A DNA stretch of 60,000 bases, taken from the NCBI GenBank assembly GCA_964035545.1, contig OZ037766.1, positions 10,427,722 to 10,487,721 on the forward strand, given 5' to 3'. Below are positions 1-15,015 of the stretch, piece after piece. This DNA is from Bugula neritina (lineage: Eukaryota; Bryozoa; Gymnolaemata; Cheilostomatida; Bugulidae). Positions within the stretch are counted from its first letter, which is position 1, and each line of letters starts with the position of its first letter. Both the position numbers and the translations under genes were made by a program. The notes beneath the pieces are model-generated. The model was not told the origin of the DNA. It made no database searches and saw only the letters and a program-made list of their open reading frames with translations.

Positions 1-636
1 ATCTTCACAATATCAGTTTGATCTTCTGTTTCGTAAGCTCTAGATATACATATATAACTGTATGTGTTATAGAGGTGCGTTTAACAATTTACTCTTATAA
101 ATCAGCACATTCTAATGAATTTAATAAATATGCACTGCTAAATACACTATGTGCTCCTTGATCTACTAGTATATCACACCAGTATAATATATATAATAAT
201 AAACGGTTACCTCAAAGCATAACTGTTATACACAGCAATTCATCAAGCAGTCTTTTGCTCAAGTATAGACAAGAATGTCATAATTTTTTTTCCTTTGTTT
301 AAAGTTTGCATTCTCACTAACTGTAATTCGATGAATATCTAACCCTTATTTTCAAATACTTTTGTCATGTTTTTATGCCACTGCTAAAAAAGTCAGCTTT
401 CAATATGAAATTATATTATATCTAACAATAGTATAATTATAGGAATTTTAATGCATAGTATTCTTTTAGTTGCATTGCTCTGCGTGTTGTAATTGGTATA
501 TTATTTTAAAAAACAAAATGTTATTATGTCATCTTACTTTTTTTACTTCCAAGGAGTGTTTCCAATACACAGAAAAACATGTCTTTTAATATCAAATTTG
601 AGTATAGTTAAAAACTTTGTATACATATTTTTACAG

Positions 637-3600
637 TTGAGTTTGGAAGTCATGATAAGAAAAACCGGTCCATGTCTGGTCTGCTGTCAAATGTCTACAT
701 GATAGTATCTCTAGTAGTAGCTATGAGTACAGGGGTACTCTGGGCTAGTGTTCAACCAGTTCTAGAACCTGAGCTACGAAGCAAGGTATAACTTATTGGT
801 AGAACTGATAACTGCTATTCTCTGCATAGCTACCTCATTATTTATATCATTATACAACATATTTATCCATATATGTTATATCTTTTAAAGACATATACTT
901 TACTGGAAAACAGATTTCTCATGTTTTACAAAGTCAACTTTTTTATTAATTTTGCACTCTTATCATACTCATGTACAAGCTCAATGGTATTTTAAAAATT
1001 ATTCTATAGTATTTTTATGCAAAGTGGTCTAGGGGTTAGAGCGCTTGCCTAGTAAACTCGAGGTCATGGGTTCGAGCCCAGACAAAGGCCATTGGTGATG
1101 TTAGGAAGAGCATCCAGTCATAATTGCTCCTGTGCTTCATTTAAATAATTAGTCCTTAGCCCACTTCAACAAAAACCTTTTCCATCTGGGGTTTCTCACA
1201 GGGATGGTGACTATAAACTTGCGTGAGCTTTCTTTTAAAGAAATACAAAATGGTCATAATTGGGTCTAAAAATGATTTAAAGCGCTTGATGAGTTATATC
1301 ACAAAAAGCATACAAATTAATACTCTGCGCTGTTTTTAATTGCTTGTAGTTTGGATTGAGCCAAGAAATCAGTGCTCTTATATTTCTCCTAATACCGCTG
1401 AGCTACACCATCACGACTCCTCTAGTTGGCAAAGCATTGAACAAATACGTAAGTTGTTTTGTTCACATACAACTTGTGGTTGTAATTTACTGACTATAGT
1501 AAAATTGTGTACTTTGTTTATTGAATATTATTTTCATCTGTCAAACCTCTAACGATTAATTTCAAGTTAAATATATATGTAAAAAACTAGTAGACTGTGA
1601 TGAAAAATTATTGATAATTTGTTTTCCACAATTACTTACTTATACCTCTTCCATTAAAAACTGAGTAGGCCTACGTATCATAATTCTATAGTTGACTCAA
1701 AACTCAATATATAGACATTAATGTGTGCATTTAAATAATTCAGAAAACTGCATCTCATTGGTATAACATTGTGTAGACTTCATCGTCAACTCTAAGCATT
1801 AAACTCTAGATGAAATGGGAAAATTTTGTAGAAATCCTTGGATCTAATTTATGTGATGATGATAGCTTATGGTATTTGTCTAATTGACTTTATCTTCATG
1901 GGACCAACACCTCTGTTCTCCAATCTACCACGGTAGGACTGATAAATAAAAAAATTACTTATGGGATAAAATCTCTGTGGTGCTAAGCTTTATATTGGGC
2001 TGTTATTTAATAAAGAAAATAATAGCAGCTCGTTTTACTCTCTTTAAAGTATCTAAATGTTTGAATTTCTCATTCTGGAATTGATATTATACTGTATCGT
2101 TATACATTGGGGATCCAACATGATGTATACACTGAAGAATATACTGCACCAAACACTTGATTATAAATTTAGTTGATTGATACTGAGATTTCAGGTCTCC
2201 AGTCCAATACTTTACTTAGCAGGTCAGCTGATTGCTGCGCAAAATTCAAGTATAAGAAATAATTTTCTAAAGTCTTTTTTGTAAATTATGTGATTTTTCT
2301 TCTACTATCATTATATTGACACTAGTAACTGTTTAATTTGTGTAATAAGGCAATGTTGTAACAAATATGTTTGGTTTAAGTTATTCCATTATTCTATTAC
2401 TTGATTAAGTGAAAGCCTTACTGTTTAGTATGCAACGTGTGTTAGTTAAGCGAGACATGCTTTATGCAACATTGTGTTATAATATTGTGTTATGCTGGTA
2501 CCACAACGCGTTCTAGAAAAATCAACCAGTATCATATGACATAAGTCTCTCATCTTTCTCACCTAGATGACATAAGTAAATAGAGGGCTAGTAGACAACT
2601 TTAATATTGAATAATTTTTTAAAAGAAAGAAGTGATTTTTAAAAGCAAAAATAGTGTTATGTCAATATTATTTGATGTCATTGTATTCTGTAGACCACTC
2701 TGGTTGCTGCTGTTAACACTGTTTATACAAGGAATCTTGACTGCTTTTGTTGTTATTCCTTCTATGGAACTTGCCTTCAACAAATGTGGAATGTAAGTGA
2801 GCGCATTACTAATAATTATTATAACATCATATAGTTATGGGAAATATTACGTGTTTATATAAAAGTGCACAAATATATTATTATACCTTTTTTATAGCTA
2901 CGTATAATAATTATATACTTTGAATAAAACTGTAAAGTTAGAAAAGATAACTATACAGTTGACACCATCTTTGGTATAGAATTTAGAGTTGATATAAAAA
3001 TATTGATGTGAACTAGTGACATGTATATACAGTTATATATAATAAAATAGCTTATGCTTTAGAAAAACGAGTAATGAGCAAACACCTGATGCAGCCCTCA
3101 TGGCAATGATATCTGGGATGTGGCTGAGTGCATATGCTGTTGGGTAAGTATTTCTATTGGCTGAGACATCATGCCATTCTTCTATATATATTATATATGA
3201 CTATATAGTAAATCAGTAGCATTGGTATATATGCTTCCCAATAACATTCTAATACTTCTGTATATTTTTAGAGTTAAACAATAAATTATAATTGCATGTG
3301 TGACATTATGTAAACTACATGTGGTCATACTTATACATGCTGATATAATCATTAATTTCCTGAGTAAAAGATTTATAGACAAAAATCTTATAAGATATAG
3401 AATTGAATTACACATCATCTTTTGAGTGTGGAGTTACTCTAGTTTCAAATAGCGAAAGAAAAATTCATTGGGCATTTAGCAATTGAAATCAGCAAATGCA
3501 ACCTTGTGAAAGCCAAAGTGGTACATTTTATATATACGCATACACAATTTCTATATGGTGCTGTCATGTCCCATATTTTGTATGTTTTAGAGAATTTCTT

Positions 3601-3819
3601 GGTCCCACAATCTCAGGGGTTGTTGCAGAATATGCCAACTTTGGATGGGCCATGACAGTCTATGGGTTCATGTGTCTAGCGTTTGTCTTATTGATGATAA
3701 TGATTAAACTTTATGAATGCATGAAGAAAAACAGACCTGATCATAAAACATCTGGTGAAAATACACAGAATACTATTCCAATGACAGTTGTGGATGAATG
3801 TAAACCTCTTTTGAAATAA
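637..3819 (+). CDS. SLC18B1-like MFS transporter, gene A (3' part; 5' end outside window)
   Basis: Predicted coding exons: 637-785, 1350-1448, 1832-1932, 2694-2792, 3063-3143 and 3591-3819 (stop TAA). All have AG/GT junctions and their phases join without a break. They encode the C-terminal half of a 12-TM major facilitator protein of the SLC18B1 type (vesicular polyamine transporter subfamily, DHA1-like). Landmarks are WASVQPVLEPELRSK at the start of the second half, the loop PLVGKALNKY, GMWLSAYAVG and FLGPTISGVVAEYANFGWAM. Exon sizes match gene B exactly (149, 99, 101, 99, 81) except the last (229 versus 232). The tail ends DECKPLLK, which contains an acidic dileucine (ExxxLL) endolysosomal sorting signal. 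The homologue of gene B's preceding 88-nt exon is not visible before 637, so the upstream exons lie to the left of the window. AATAAA poly(A) signals occur at 3973 and 3989. The family is firm; the substrate is inferred from the family only. Confidence 0.85.
1021..1227 (+). repeat. tRNA-Thr-derived SINE, copy 1
   Basis: The head resembles a tRNA: an A-box-like TGGTCTAGGGGTTAGAG, an anticodon-loop-like CTAGTAAAC (AGT, Thr) and a B box GGGTTCGAGCC. It is followed by a conserved non-tRNA body ending ctataaacttgcgtgag. It lies in the gene A intron 786-1349. The matching gene B intron (8478-8848) is about 190 bp shorter and lacks it, so this copy inserted after the duplication. Copies 2 and 3 are at 7294-7509 and 9226-9437. 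Confidence 0.85.
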
Positions 3820-5860
<2,041 letters not shown>

Positions 5861-8800
5861 TTACTTCAAAAGAGGTTTACATTCATCCACGGTTATCATT
5901 GGAATATCATCGGTCTGTGAACTTTCACCAGATGTTTTATGACCAGGTCTGTGTTTCTTTATACATTCATAAAGTTTAATAATGATCATCAATAAGACAA
6001 ACGCTAGACACATGAGCCCATAGACTGTCATGGCCCATCCAAAGTTGGCATATTCTGCAACAACCCCTGAGATTGTGGGACCAAGAAATTCTCTAAAACA
6101 TACAAAATATGGGACATGACAGCACCATATAGAATCCGTGTACATATATGAAGTGTGCCACTTTGGCCTTGACTTAAAGTTTCAAGCTAATACTGTGATA
6201 GATGATCTCAAGAAATAGAAGGGAGCATAATGCCTTTTCTGTTAGATAAAACTACAATCAATAGTTTATGTGTAATTCATTGTTTCTATCTTACTATCAG
6301 TTTCTAATCTAAGTTTTTGCTCAGGAGGTTGATGATTATAAGTATGTATAAGTATGTATGACCACATGTAGTTTATATAATGTCACACATGCAATTATAA
6401 TGTATTTTGTTAGCTCTAAAACATACAGAAGTATTAAAATATTATATTGGAGAGTATATATCAACCCTACTGACCCACTTATAGTTATAGAGAAAAATGG
6501 TATGATGTTTCAGCCAATAGAAATACTTACCCAACAGCATATGCACTCAGCCACATCCCAGATATCATTGCCATAAGGGCTGCATCAGGTGTTTGCTCAT
6601 TATTCATGTTTCTAAAAATCATTAATTAATATTATAGCTTTGTTACTATGGCGTGGGTATCAGGTACGTAACATTGACCACCAGTTGACATTAATATTTT
6701 TAATTCCAATTAATGCCAAAACTTTCGTCTGTAAAATATTTGCCTCCATTAGGATCCTAACTGAAGGCCGCTAGCTTGCAAGCAAGCGTGCTAACTATTA
6801 CATCACATGGGCTACTGGGCAACCTCGACTCTACAGTGTCAGTCAAAAAGTTATGTTTTCTAACTTTATTGATATATTCAAAGTATAATTGTAGCAATAG
6901 TGATTTGAGAAATTTTATATAACACATAAATTTTCTCATAAATATATAATGTTATAAGCTTCATTAGTAATGCGCTCACTTACATTCCACATTTGTTGAA
7001 GGCAAGTTCCATAGAAGGAATAACAACAAAAGCAGTTAAGATTCCTTGTATAAACAGTGTTAACAGCAGCAACCAAAGAGGTCTACAGAATACAATGACA
7101 TCAAATCATATTGAAGTAATACATACTACCTTTAAGTGATAGTTTATCTACATCTATGTTCCCCTTAGCATTTCAATATATTATGAGTTTAAAATGGATC
7201 TGGATTCTAGATTTGAATAGTTGCTTATAGGTAAAAATCTTATATAGGCGGAGCTTTTTTCAATTTACCCCAACGCTTATGTGGTGAGCTTAAGGGAGCA
7301 GCCGTGGTCTAGGAGTTAGAGCGTTTGCTTAGTAAACAAAAGGTTATGGGTTCGAGCCTGGACAAAAGCCGTTGGTGACGTTAGGAAGAGCATCTAGTCA
7401 TAATTGCTCCTGTGCCTCATTTAAACAAGTCCTTAGCCCGCTTTAACAAAAAACCCTTTCTATCAGGGGTTTCTCACAGGGATAGTGGCTATAAACTTGC
7501 GTGAGTGAGTTTTTATGTGGTGAACTTAAATTTTATGTAAAATGATCCATATTGTAAAATCAGAATAAAAAGAATTATTGTGAAACTATATGAAATTTTT
7601 CAGCACATTTTTTGGCGATCTGCACTCATGGTAAACTATCTTTGAGACCAGAGCTCTAGAGATGACTTTAGGAAACACAGTGCTTATTGCATCTTTGGCA
7701 ATTTTACTCAATTTTTCAATACTCCACTTGATAGAAAATAGTGCCATTTGACTAGTGACTACAAACTGTTTCAAGTGTGGTAAACTATTCGATTTTAGGT
7801 AAAAATAGCACAGGTAATAAATTATTCAACTTGGCTTAAGTAGAGTGGTGACTGGTAGCCTACAGATGATTATATTTCAGTTTAATAGATGGCCAATAAA
7901 AAGACATTTTTCAAAATATATTATGAAAGAAACTGCAGCATAGATCATTAACTGTCAAGTTAATGATGCCATGTCTGTATTAAGTACCAAGCAAGTATTA
8001 TCATTGAAAAAGGATATCTATATTTATTGTTATTTACCTTGACAGATTGAGGAACAAAGGTGAAGGTCCCATGAAAATAAAGTCTACTCCACAAATACCG
8101 TACGCTATCATCATCATGTAAATTAGATCAAAAGATTTCTACAAAATTTTACCAGTTCATCTAGACTTTGATACTCAGAGTATATATAGACAGCAAGTTG
8201 TGTTATTACAGAATCAGTCAAAAGCCAAAAATTAAGGTTTATATTGAGTCAACTATATCATTATTCATCTTATCAGTTTTTATTAAGGAAAAAATTGTCC
8301 ATAAAAAGCAAATTATTAATAAGTGTGAAGCACAGCCTACCGATTTTTAACATATATATAACAGCCAAAACAACTTGCGTATTTGTTCAATGCTTTGCCA
8401 ACTAGAGGAGTAGTGATGGTGTAGCTCAGCGGTATTAGGAGAAATATAAGAGCACTGATTTCTTGGCTCAATCTAAACTACAAGAAATAAAAAACAGCAC
8501 AGAGTATTAATATGCTTTTGTTGAACCTAATAATATATTCATAATGATTTTTATCCATAACTTTACATTATATTTAGACCTAGTAATGGCATTTTCTGCA
8601 CTGTTTTAAATTTTAAGCAAAACTCCAATTAAATAATTCTTAAAATAGCATTGAAATTTCGCATGAGTAGTATAAGAGTAAATGACGAATAAGAATGTTT
8701 ACTTCATATAACATGAGCAACCTATTTCCCAGTATAATATATGCATATAATAGATACATTGAGATATGTGTTATAGACTATACTAAATGCAAATATTGAA

Positions 8801-11800
8801 GCAGATACGCAGAGCATAACAGTTATCAGTGCTACCAATAAGTAATACCTTGCTTCGTAGCTCAGGTTCTAGAACTGGTTGAACACTAGCCCAGAGTACC
8901 CCTGTACTCATAGCGACTACTAGAGATACTACCAAGTAGACACTTGACAGCAGACTGGATATAGAAGGAATTTTCTTATCTTGACTTTCTAACTCAGCTG
9001 TAAGGCAAAAAGCGTGTTTTTAAAATTAGCTTTTGAATTTATGGTTTTGGCACCTTAATGCCAGCAATAGGTTGTTTATCTTGTATCTCTTGGCGCGTTT
9101 AATATTATCGAAAAAGCCTGCATAATTGGAATCAGCATGCCTCAAGATTTTCAACAATGTAAAAAGTACTAGAGAGTAGAAAAAATTAAAGTGAAAGGTT
9201 TAAAAGCAATGGTCTAGGGAGCAAAGGGAGCAGCCGTGGTCTAGAGGATTAAAGCGTTTGCTTTGTGAACACGAAGTCATGGGTTCGAACCCCAACAAAG
9301 GCCATTGGTGATGTTAGAAAGAGCATTCAGTCATAATTGCTCCTGTGCCTCATCTAAACAAGTCCTTAGCCCGTTCTAACAAAAACCCTTTCCATCAGGG
9401 GTTCCTCACAGAAATGGCGACTATAAACTTGCATGAGTTTAAAAGCAATACAAATATGTTTATAGTATATTATATAAATGAAAAACACTCTGGTTTATAG
9501 CTAGTATTTTTTTTTGTCTTATATGTCTATATTACAAAGTTTTTAGGTACTAATAATTGAACTAATATTCTACATGCAAAAATAATATGTAATGTATAAA
9601 TACTTACTATCCTTTGGTAAAAGAAACCAAGTCAACACCGCACTCATAATTATAAGCGCACCAACACCACCAAACACAGTAATAAACCCTCCTAGCTAAA
9701 ATATAAACTTAATAGCAACATAACTTTTCAACAAGTATTTTGAACTAACATAGTATTTTCAGACTTCTACAAACATCTTTTTTTGATGAAAATTCTATTA
9801 AAAGGATTAGGAAAGTAGCAAAGGGGCTAAAAAAAATTATTTATGTTTTACATTATATTATTTGGTAAATTTAGAATAATCATCGCATGAAGACAAATCA
9901 TTCTTTAAAGAAGATTTTAATTTTATTTTACCATTGCTGTTAAATTACTAAATAATGTTATCTATAATAAGATACTAATTTAAGTATTTTTTAACATTTT
10001 TAATGTTTTTCACCTTGAAAAGTCCTCCACCTATAGCAGGTCCACATGTCACTCCTAAGCCAATCACAGTTTCGCCATACCCCTTCAATATTGCAAAACA
10101 AAATTATACTGCTTTAGTCAATACACCACCTACTACAAGTGTTGGAAAGTACTCTTTCCTAATATATACCTTTCAGACTTGCTCTTAAAATATTAAATAA
10201 ACACAGAACATTAAAAAATAAAACACAAATATTAATGTAGTAGTTAAGAGCTAGTTCTAAAGCATCTAACATTTCAATTAATCATCACCAATCACTTCAA
10301 TGTTAATGCCTATAGCATATAGTTTTATAAAAACTGAAGAAGTTCAGCTAATACATACCAAAACTTTAATTGTGTTCCCAGGAAACGCTGTGCTTAAGAT
10401 AGCCATGGCAGAAGTAGCAACAGCGGCTGCACCAATAGCTTGGCTTGTTCTTAGCAATATACTTAGCACAAGATAGGTTGCATCTATATTCTTATTTGTA
10501 CTGTCAGGGAAAGGAACATACGCCAGACATCCAAATAATATCGTCATAACTCCACATATGAATAGTCCAGCTGTGAACACAGTGTGCATTCTTACTTTCC
10601 TCATCTGAAATTATACAGACTGTGACCAGGACAATCTGATGCAGTCTTAGGTTATTACATAATACCTTATAAGACAGTGTTTCTATCCTATATATCATAT
10701 GACATATATCTATCAAATAACGTATATCATATAATAATGTCATATTATATATGTTATATAATATATCATATAATATAATATAAATCATATCATATAATAT
10801 ATATGTATCCCATGCATGTAAGTTATTGTTGGAGGCAGTTTACCACTAATTTACAGTTCAATAATTAATCTTATAAGACATTTGGACACTAATCAAAGAT
10901 TTGCTAGATGTTTCTATGTATACAATAAATCATAGAAGTTACCATTTTCCCAAAAACTGGACCAAGTATGAGTAATGTGAGTGAGAAGAGTCCTATTATC
11001 CATCCAGTGAGATCAGATTCAATATTGTGTCTTTCATTCTAAACATACGGAACTGTTATTAGAAATACAGGCATACATGATACACTATCACTGCTATTAA
11101 TACTATTCACTCAAGTTCATATAACTGAGAGTAAATGAAAAAAACCAGAACACTTGACAACTTAATAGTCCGGTAACAGAATTTACATTGAGTATACAAC
11201 ATAATATAAATTTGGCATTTACTGGTACTTATAACAAACATTCTATTACCCAAAAAACTAAGTTTAATGTCAAATCTTAACATAATTACTATATATTACT
11301 TAATTTTACTATGCAGTTGAATATATTATAATTCAGCATGTAATTTCCCTCTAGTTGGAAAAGCAATATATATCACACACCGTTACAATTTCGTTGACTC
11401 AACTTGGGCTAATGATATCCACACACACTAGACAATTTGTGCTAATGACTTGTTATTGTTGGATTAGCTAGATAAGTAATGACAGAAGCATGTCATTGCA
11501 AAGTCTTGTTACACTAGTCTGATGAATAACAATTCCATCTACATTTAATTGAGACATATTTATTTCAAATTTCTTCTTTGTTGATTGTAGTGGTGTCACA
11601 CAGCAGGCTATGTGCAGAAATCGACTAGAGTTTTCCCCTTCTCTGTGATATTTTGCTTGTGCACTCTTCTCACACCAAATGATGTGACGAGTCAAAGGTC
11701 AAAAGTGAAAGATGGGCCATCACTCTTTCTGGCTGCATTAATGTTGACTTGCTTGATTAACCCTTAGCTATGAGAATGTAGAATACCACAACAGGCCAGT

Positions 11801-14148
11801 GACTTTATGCTCAGCTTTTTAGCAAAACTCCCGAAACTTTTTGGCATTCATTCAACCTTTTTTTACTTCTTAAATAATCACTTGCGTTCTTTACATTTGC
11901 TACAAGCAGTTTTTTCTACTTTAACATTCATAACTATAAATAAACTAGTTGTCTAAAATGACTAAAATGCAATATTTATCAAAATCTTTGAAGTCTTTGT
12001 CAAAAATGTTAGCTGTAATTTTAGTCTTAATTTACAGTCCTCTCTCTGTAGTTCAATGATCTCTTTCTCGTGAGATTCCATAAGTCATGAGAAGGGCTTG
12101 GGCTTATTTTGAGTAAGTAATTGCGCCATTGTTGGACAAGCTATCTCTTGTATAAACCATATTTAGTGAGGCGAAAAATGAGATGTTTTGATGCTAAAGG
12201 TAAAATGCAATTGCATATAAAGTGACAATTATTTTAAATTAAATATGAATTTTAAGATGGCTGATTATCTCGGAACGTGAAAGATGGCTGTAACAAACAA
12301 ATCACGTGTGCATGCATGCTTATGTATGTAGGTATGTATATTATAGGGACAAAAATTTGCCAAATTTAGCAATTCTTGAGTTAAATCTGGTATTCTACCA
12401 TACATCACGAACTGAGGACTGGGAGGAAGGACTGTATTAAACTTATCCATGAACGCTCTACCTATAATGGCTATTTATTAGCTGCATAATTATTTAAACT
12501 CTAAGCCTACCAATTTGAATGCAAAAGCTAAATTTGAAAAATAGTGGACTTTGGACAGTCAAAAGATAGTATCTGCCCATGGTCAATCTGAGATTAGGGA
12601 AAGAACAAGTCCCTTTGACCGCTTAAAGAAGATTTGAGATCACTGTTTTTATTGTTGGTATACAATATTCTATAGGCTTGTTTCTTTTTACAATTAGTAC
12701 AATTAAATGATTGTGCAGCTTCTTTTAATTACTACAAAAGTTGTTAACCAGCAAATAGAGACACTTGATTTATTAAATTTGCAATGACTTGATGTAAACA
12801 AATTTTCTTCACGGAGAAATTTTTCATCAAGCGTAAAAAACACCATCAATCATTGAAGCCCAGCTAAAGCCACTTGAATGATTACTGCACAAAAGCTTGT
12901 AAAATTGGTTTATTACTACCTTAGTGTAGTTGAAAGGAACTTCTAGAAATATATTTATACTAATATCTTGTGGATGTGAAGACCTGATGCTGATTTTTGT
13001 TAAAAGCTCTGTTTACTTAATACTAAGAACTGTACATTTATTATTACTGTGTAGCAACAGATACGCTTATTTTGCAACAGTTTTAAGGAGTTGGCCAATA
13101 TTTATCACAAATTTAGCGCTGTTTTCCTAAACACTACTGCTACTATAGCAATTTTTATAGTTATTCTAGGAAGTGTAGCATTAGCAAAGCATGGGTCATT
13201 TTACTTAATTTAGTACACACTAAAAATCTCCAGTTTTTAGCTATTTTTTACAATTTAGCTGCTAATAAACATGGGTTTTTGCCCAAAACTAATAAAATAC
13301 GAATGAATACACCTAAATAATCAAGGTTCTTTCTAATTTTGCTTGATTTCCTAGGTTTTTTCCTAATTATTCAGCAACTTTTGATTGCAAAGTGTTATGA
13401 AAAAACCATACCTCTCCGAAATCAAAAGTTGCTGAATATAACTAGAAAAAAAACATTTGGAAATCAAGCAAAATTAGGAAGAACCTTGATTATTTAGGTG
13501 TATTCATTCATATTTTATTAGTTTTGGGCAAAAACCCATGTTTATTAGCAGCTAAATTGTAAAAAATAGCTAAAAACTGGAGATTTCCAGTGTGTACTAA
13601 ATTAAGTAAAATGACCCGCATTCTTTACAAAAAAATTTCTGCATAACATTCAATATCATGACTCATACAGCCTTTTATTGCTATAGGCCATAGGGCCTAT
13701 AGGCTATCTTTTAACATTAATTATGTTGAAATATTTGAAAATTTAGAACAATAGTAAGTGAAACAAAATATTGTTATCATAAATCATCTATTATTTGTTT
13801 TTTAATTTGGCACGCAGCAAAATAATAACGTTCTAATCAGTAATCTAAAAAACATCCGATGGCATAACGACTTTCCAGTAGTTCTCTATAATAATTACTT
13901 TTCCTTACCAGCTGTGGTAGAAATGGAGCTGGCAGAGATGCACATGAAAAAGAAAAGAAGTTCCCGATGCTGGTGGACAAAAGTATGAACTTCTGCTGTT
14001 TGGTATAAGATGCATCTGTTTCTTCTTCATTATTTTTCGAGTTGTTGTCGAGTTGTTGTTTATCTGCCTCTGAACTACTGGTGCTGCATAAAGTCCTCTC
14101 CTCATGGTCATAATTAGCACCATGTTCATCCACTTCAGCTTTCTTCAT
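5861..14148 (-). CDS. SLC18B1-like MFS transporter, gene B (complete)
   Basis: Eleven predicted exons on the minus strand, in transcript order: 14148-13909, 11038-10943, 10604-10359, 10082-10014, 9695-9608, 8997-8849, 8477-8379, 8138-8038, 7082-6984, 6611-6531 and 6092-5861. They join in phase to 1500 nt, giving 499 aa. After an acidic, Ser/Asn-rich cytosolic N-terminus of about 50 residues comes the first membrane helix with ASLPAPFLPQL. Further helices follow in the SLC18B1 pattern: GWIIGLFSLTLL..GPVFGKM, TAGLFICGVMTILFG, AMAILSTAFPGNT and GLGVTCGPAIGGGLFK. Length, helix order and motifs fit human SLC18B1, a vesicular polyamine/H+ antiporter; the substrate here is inferred. The C-terminus ECKPLL is an acidic dileucine signal. 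The intron after exon 7 has a GC donor (complement of 8373-8378), where gene A has GT. Intron 1 (11039-13908) carries a foldback element, and two other introns carry SINE copies. Confidence 0.92.
7294..7509 (+). repeat. tRNA-Thr-derived SINE, copy 2
   Basis: It begins gggagcagccgtggtctagg. It keeps the AGT anticodon-like loop (CTTAGTAAAC) and the B box GGGTTCGAGCC, followed by the same body as copy 1. It lies in a gene B intron (7083-8037), antisense to the gene. That intron is about 190 bp longer than the gene A counterpart (1933-2693), which lacks the element. Confidence 0.85.
9226..9437 (+). repeat. tRNA-derived SINE, copy 3
   Basis: This copy has the same head and body as copies 1 and 2, with a mutated anticodon-loop region (CTTTGTGAAC) and B box GGGTTCGAACC. 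A short partial head duplicate (ggtctaggga) sits directly before it. It is in the gene B intron 8998-9607, antisense to the gene. Confidence 0.83.
10660..10806. repeat. AT-rich low-complexity ATATCATAT tract
   Basis: Irregular repeats of tatcatata, many of them self-complementary, in the intron of gene B between its exons 2 and 3. Any open frame here is repeat-derived. Confidence 0.7.
13190..13618. mobile_element. Foldback (long inverted repeat) MITE-like element
   Basis: Two arms of about 197-199 bp, 13190-13386 and 13420-13618, are near-perfect reverse complements around a 33-nt loop. The left arm starts atgggtcattttacttaa and the right arm ends with its complement. There is no coding capacity. 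It lies in gene B intron 1. No clear target-site duplication could be assigned. Confidence 0.9.
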
Positions 14149-14587
14149 ATTTAGTTCAATCAGGAGAGATGCAAAAAACTCTAAAACTTGCAGAATAAGC
14201 TGAGGAAATACTTTCTGTAAGTTTAGACAAATAACAAAATATTTCTTACATTAATAACATTTACAATAATAAATATGTATCAAGTTTCTTCTACAGAAAG
14301 GCATTAAATCTGTTTTCTATATTTGTAATGAAAGTTTCGTTAGAAATCTATTCAATTAAACTTGCATTAAAAGTGAGTGATTTTACTAAAAGTTTTATTA
14401 TATAATATGCCAACTAACACGTACTGCATTATATATCAGTTGGTGAGAAGGAATGAGGGGCAGTTGTTAAGAGAACTAAACTATAAAATTTGGTCACAAA
14501 TATAGAAGGTTGCAAAGAAATACACTTAACATCTGTGGCTAACATAAAGTAAACAGCTACACACCCTGTTATAATAGAAAGCAATAT

Positions 14588-14685
14588 ATGAGTATACTAC
14601 ATATATGTGAAGTATATTATATATATGTGAAGTATACTATATATATGTGAAGTATACTATATATATGTGAAGTATACTATATGTG
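14588..14685. repeat. 20-bp AT-rich minisatellite
   Basis: About five head-to-tail copies of gaagtatactatatatatgt with few differences, upstream of gene B. Confidence 0.85.
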
Positions 14686-14815
14686 GATCATACATGTTCC
14701 AACAAGTTGAGTCTTCAGACCCTCAAAGCAGAGGGATATAGAGACTATCACACTTGAGGAGTCTTATTAGGACAGAAAGTCAGCTAGAGAATGATATTAC
14801 TAATGATAGCGATGA

Positions 14816-15015
<200 letters not shown>

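Noticed and set aside
11468-11695. 75-aa minus-strand frame in gene B intron 1
   Set aside because: No recognised family and no compatible splice partners. Gene B exons 1 and 2 join in phase without it.
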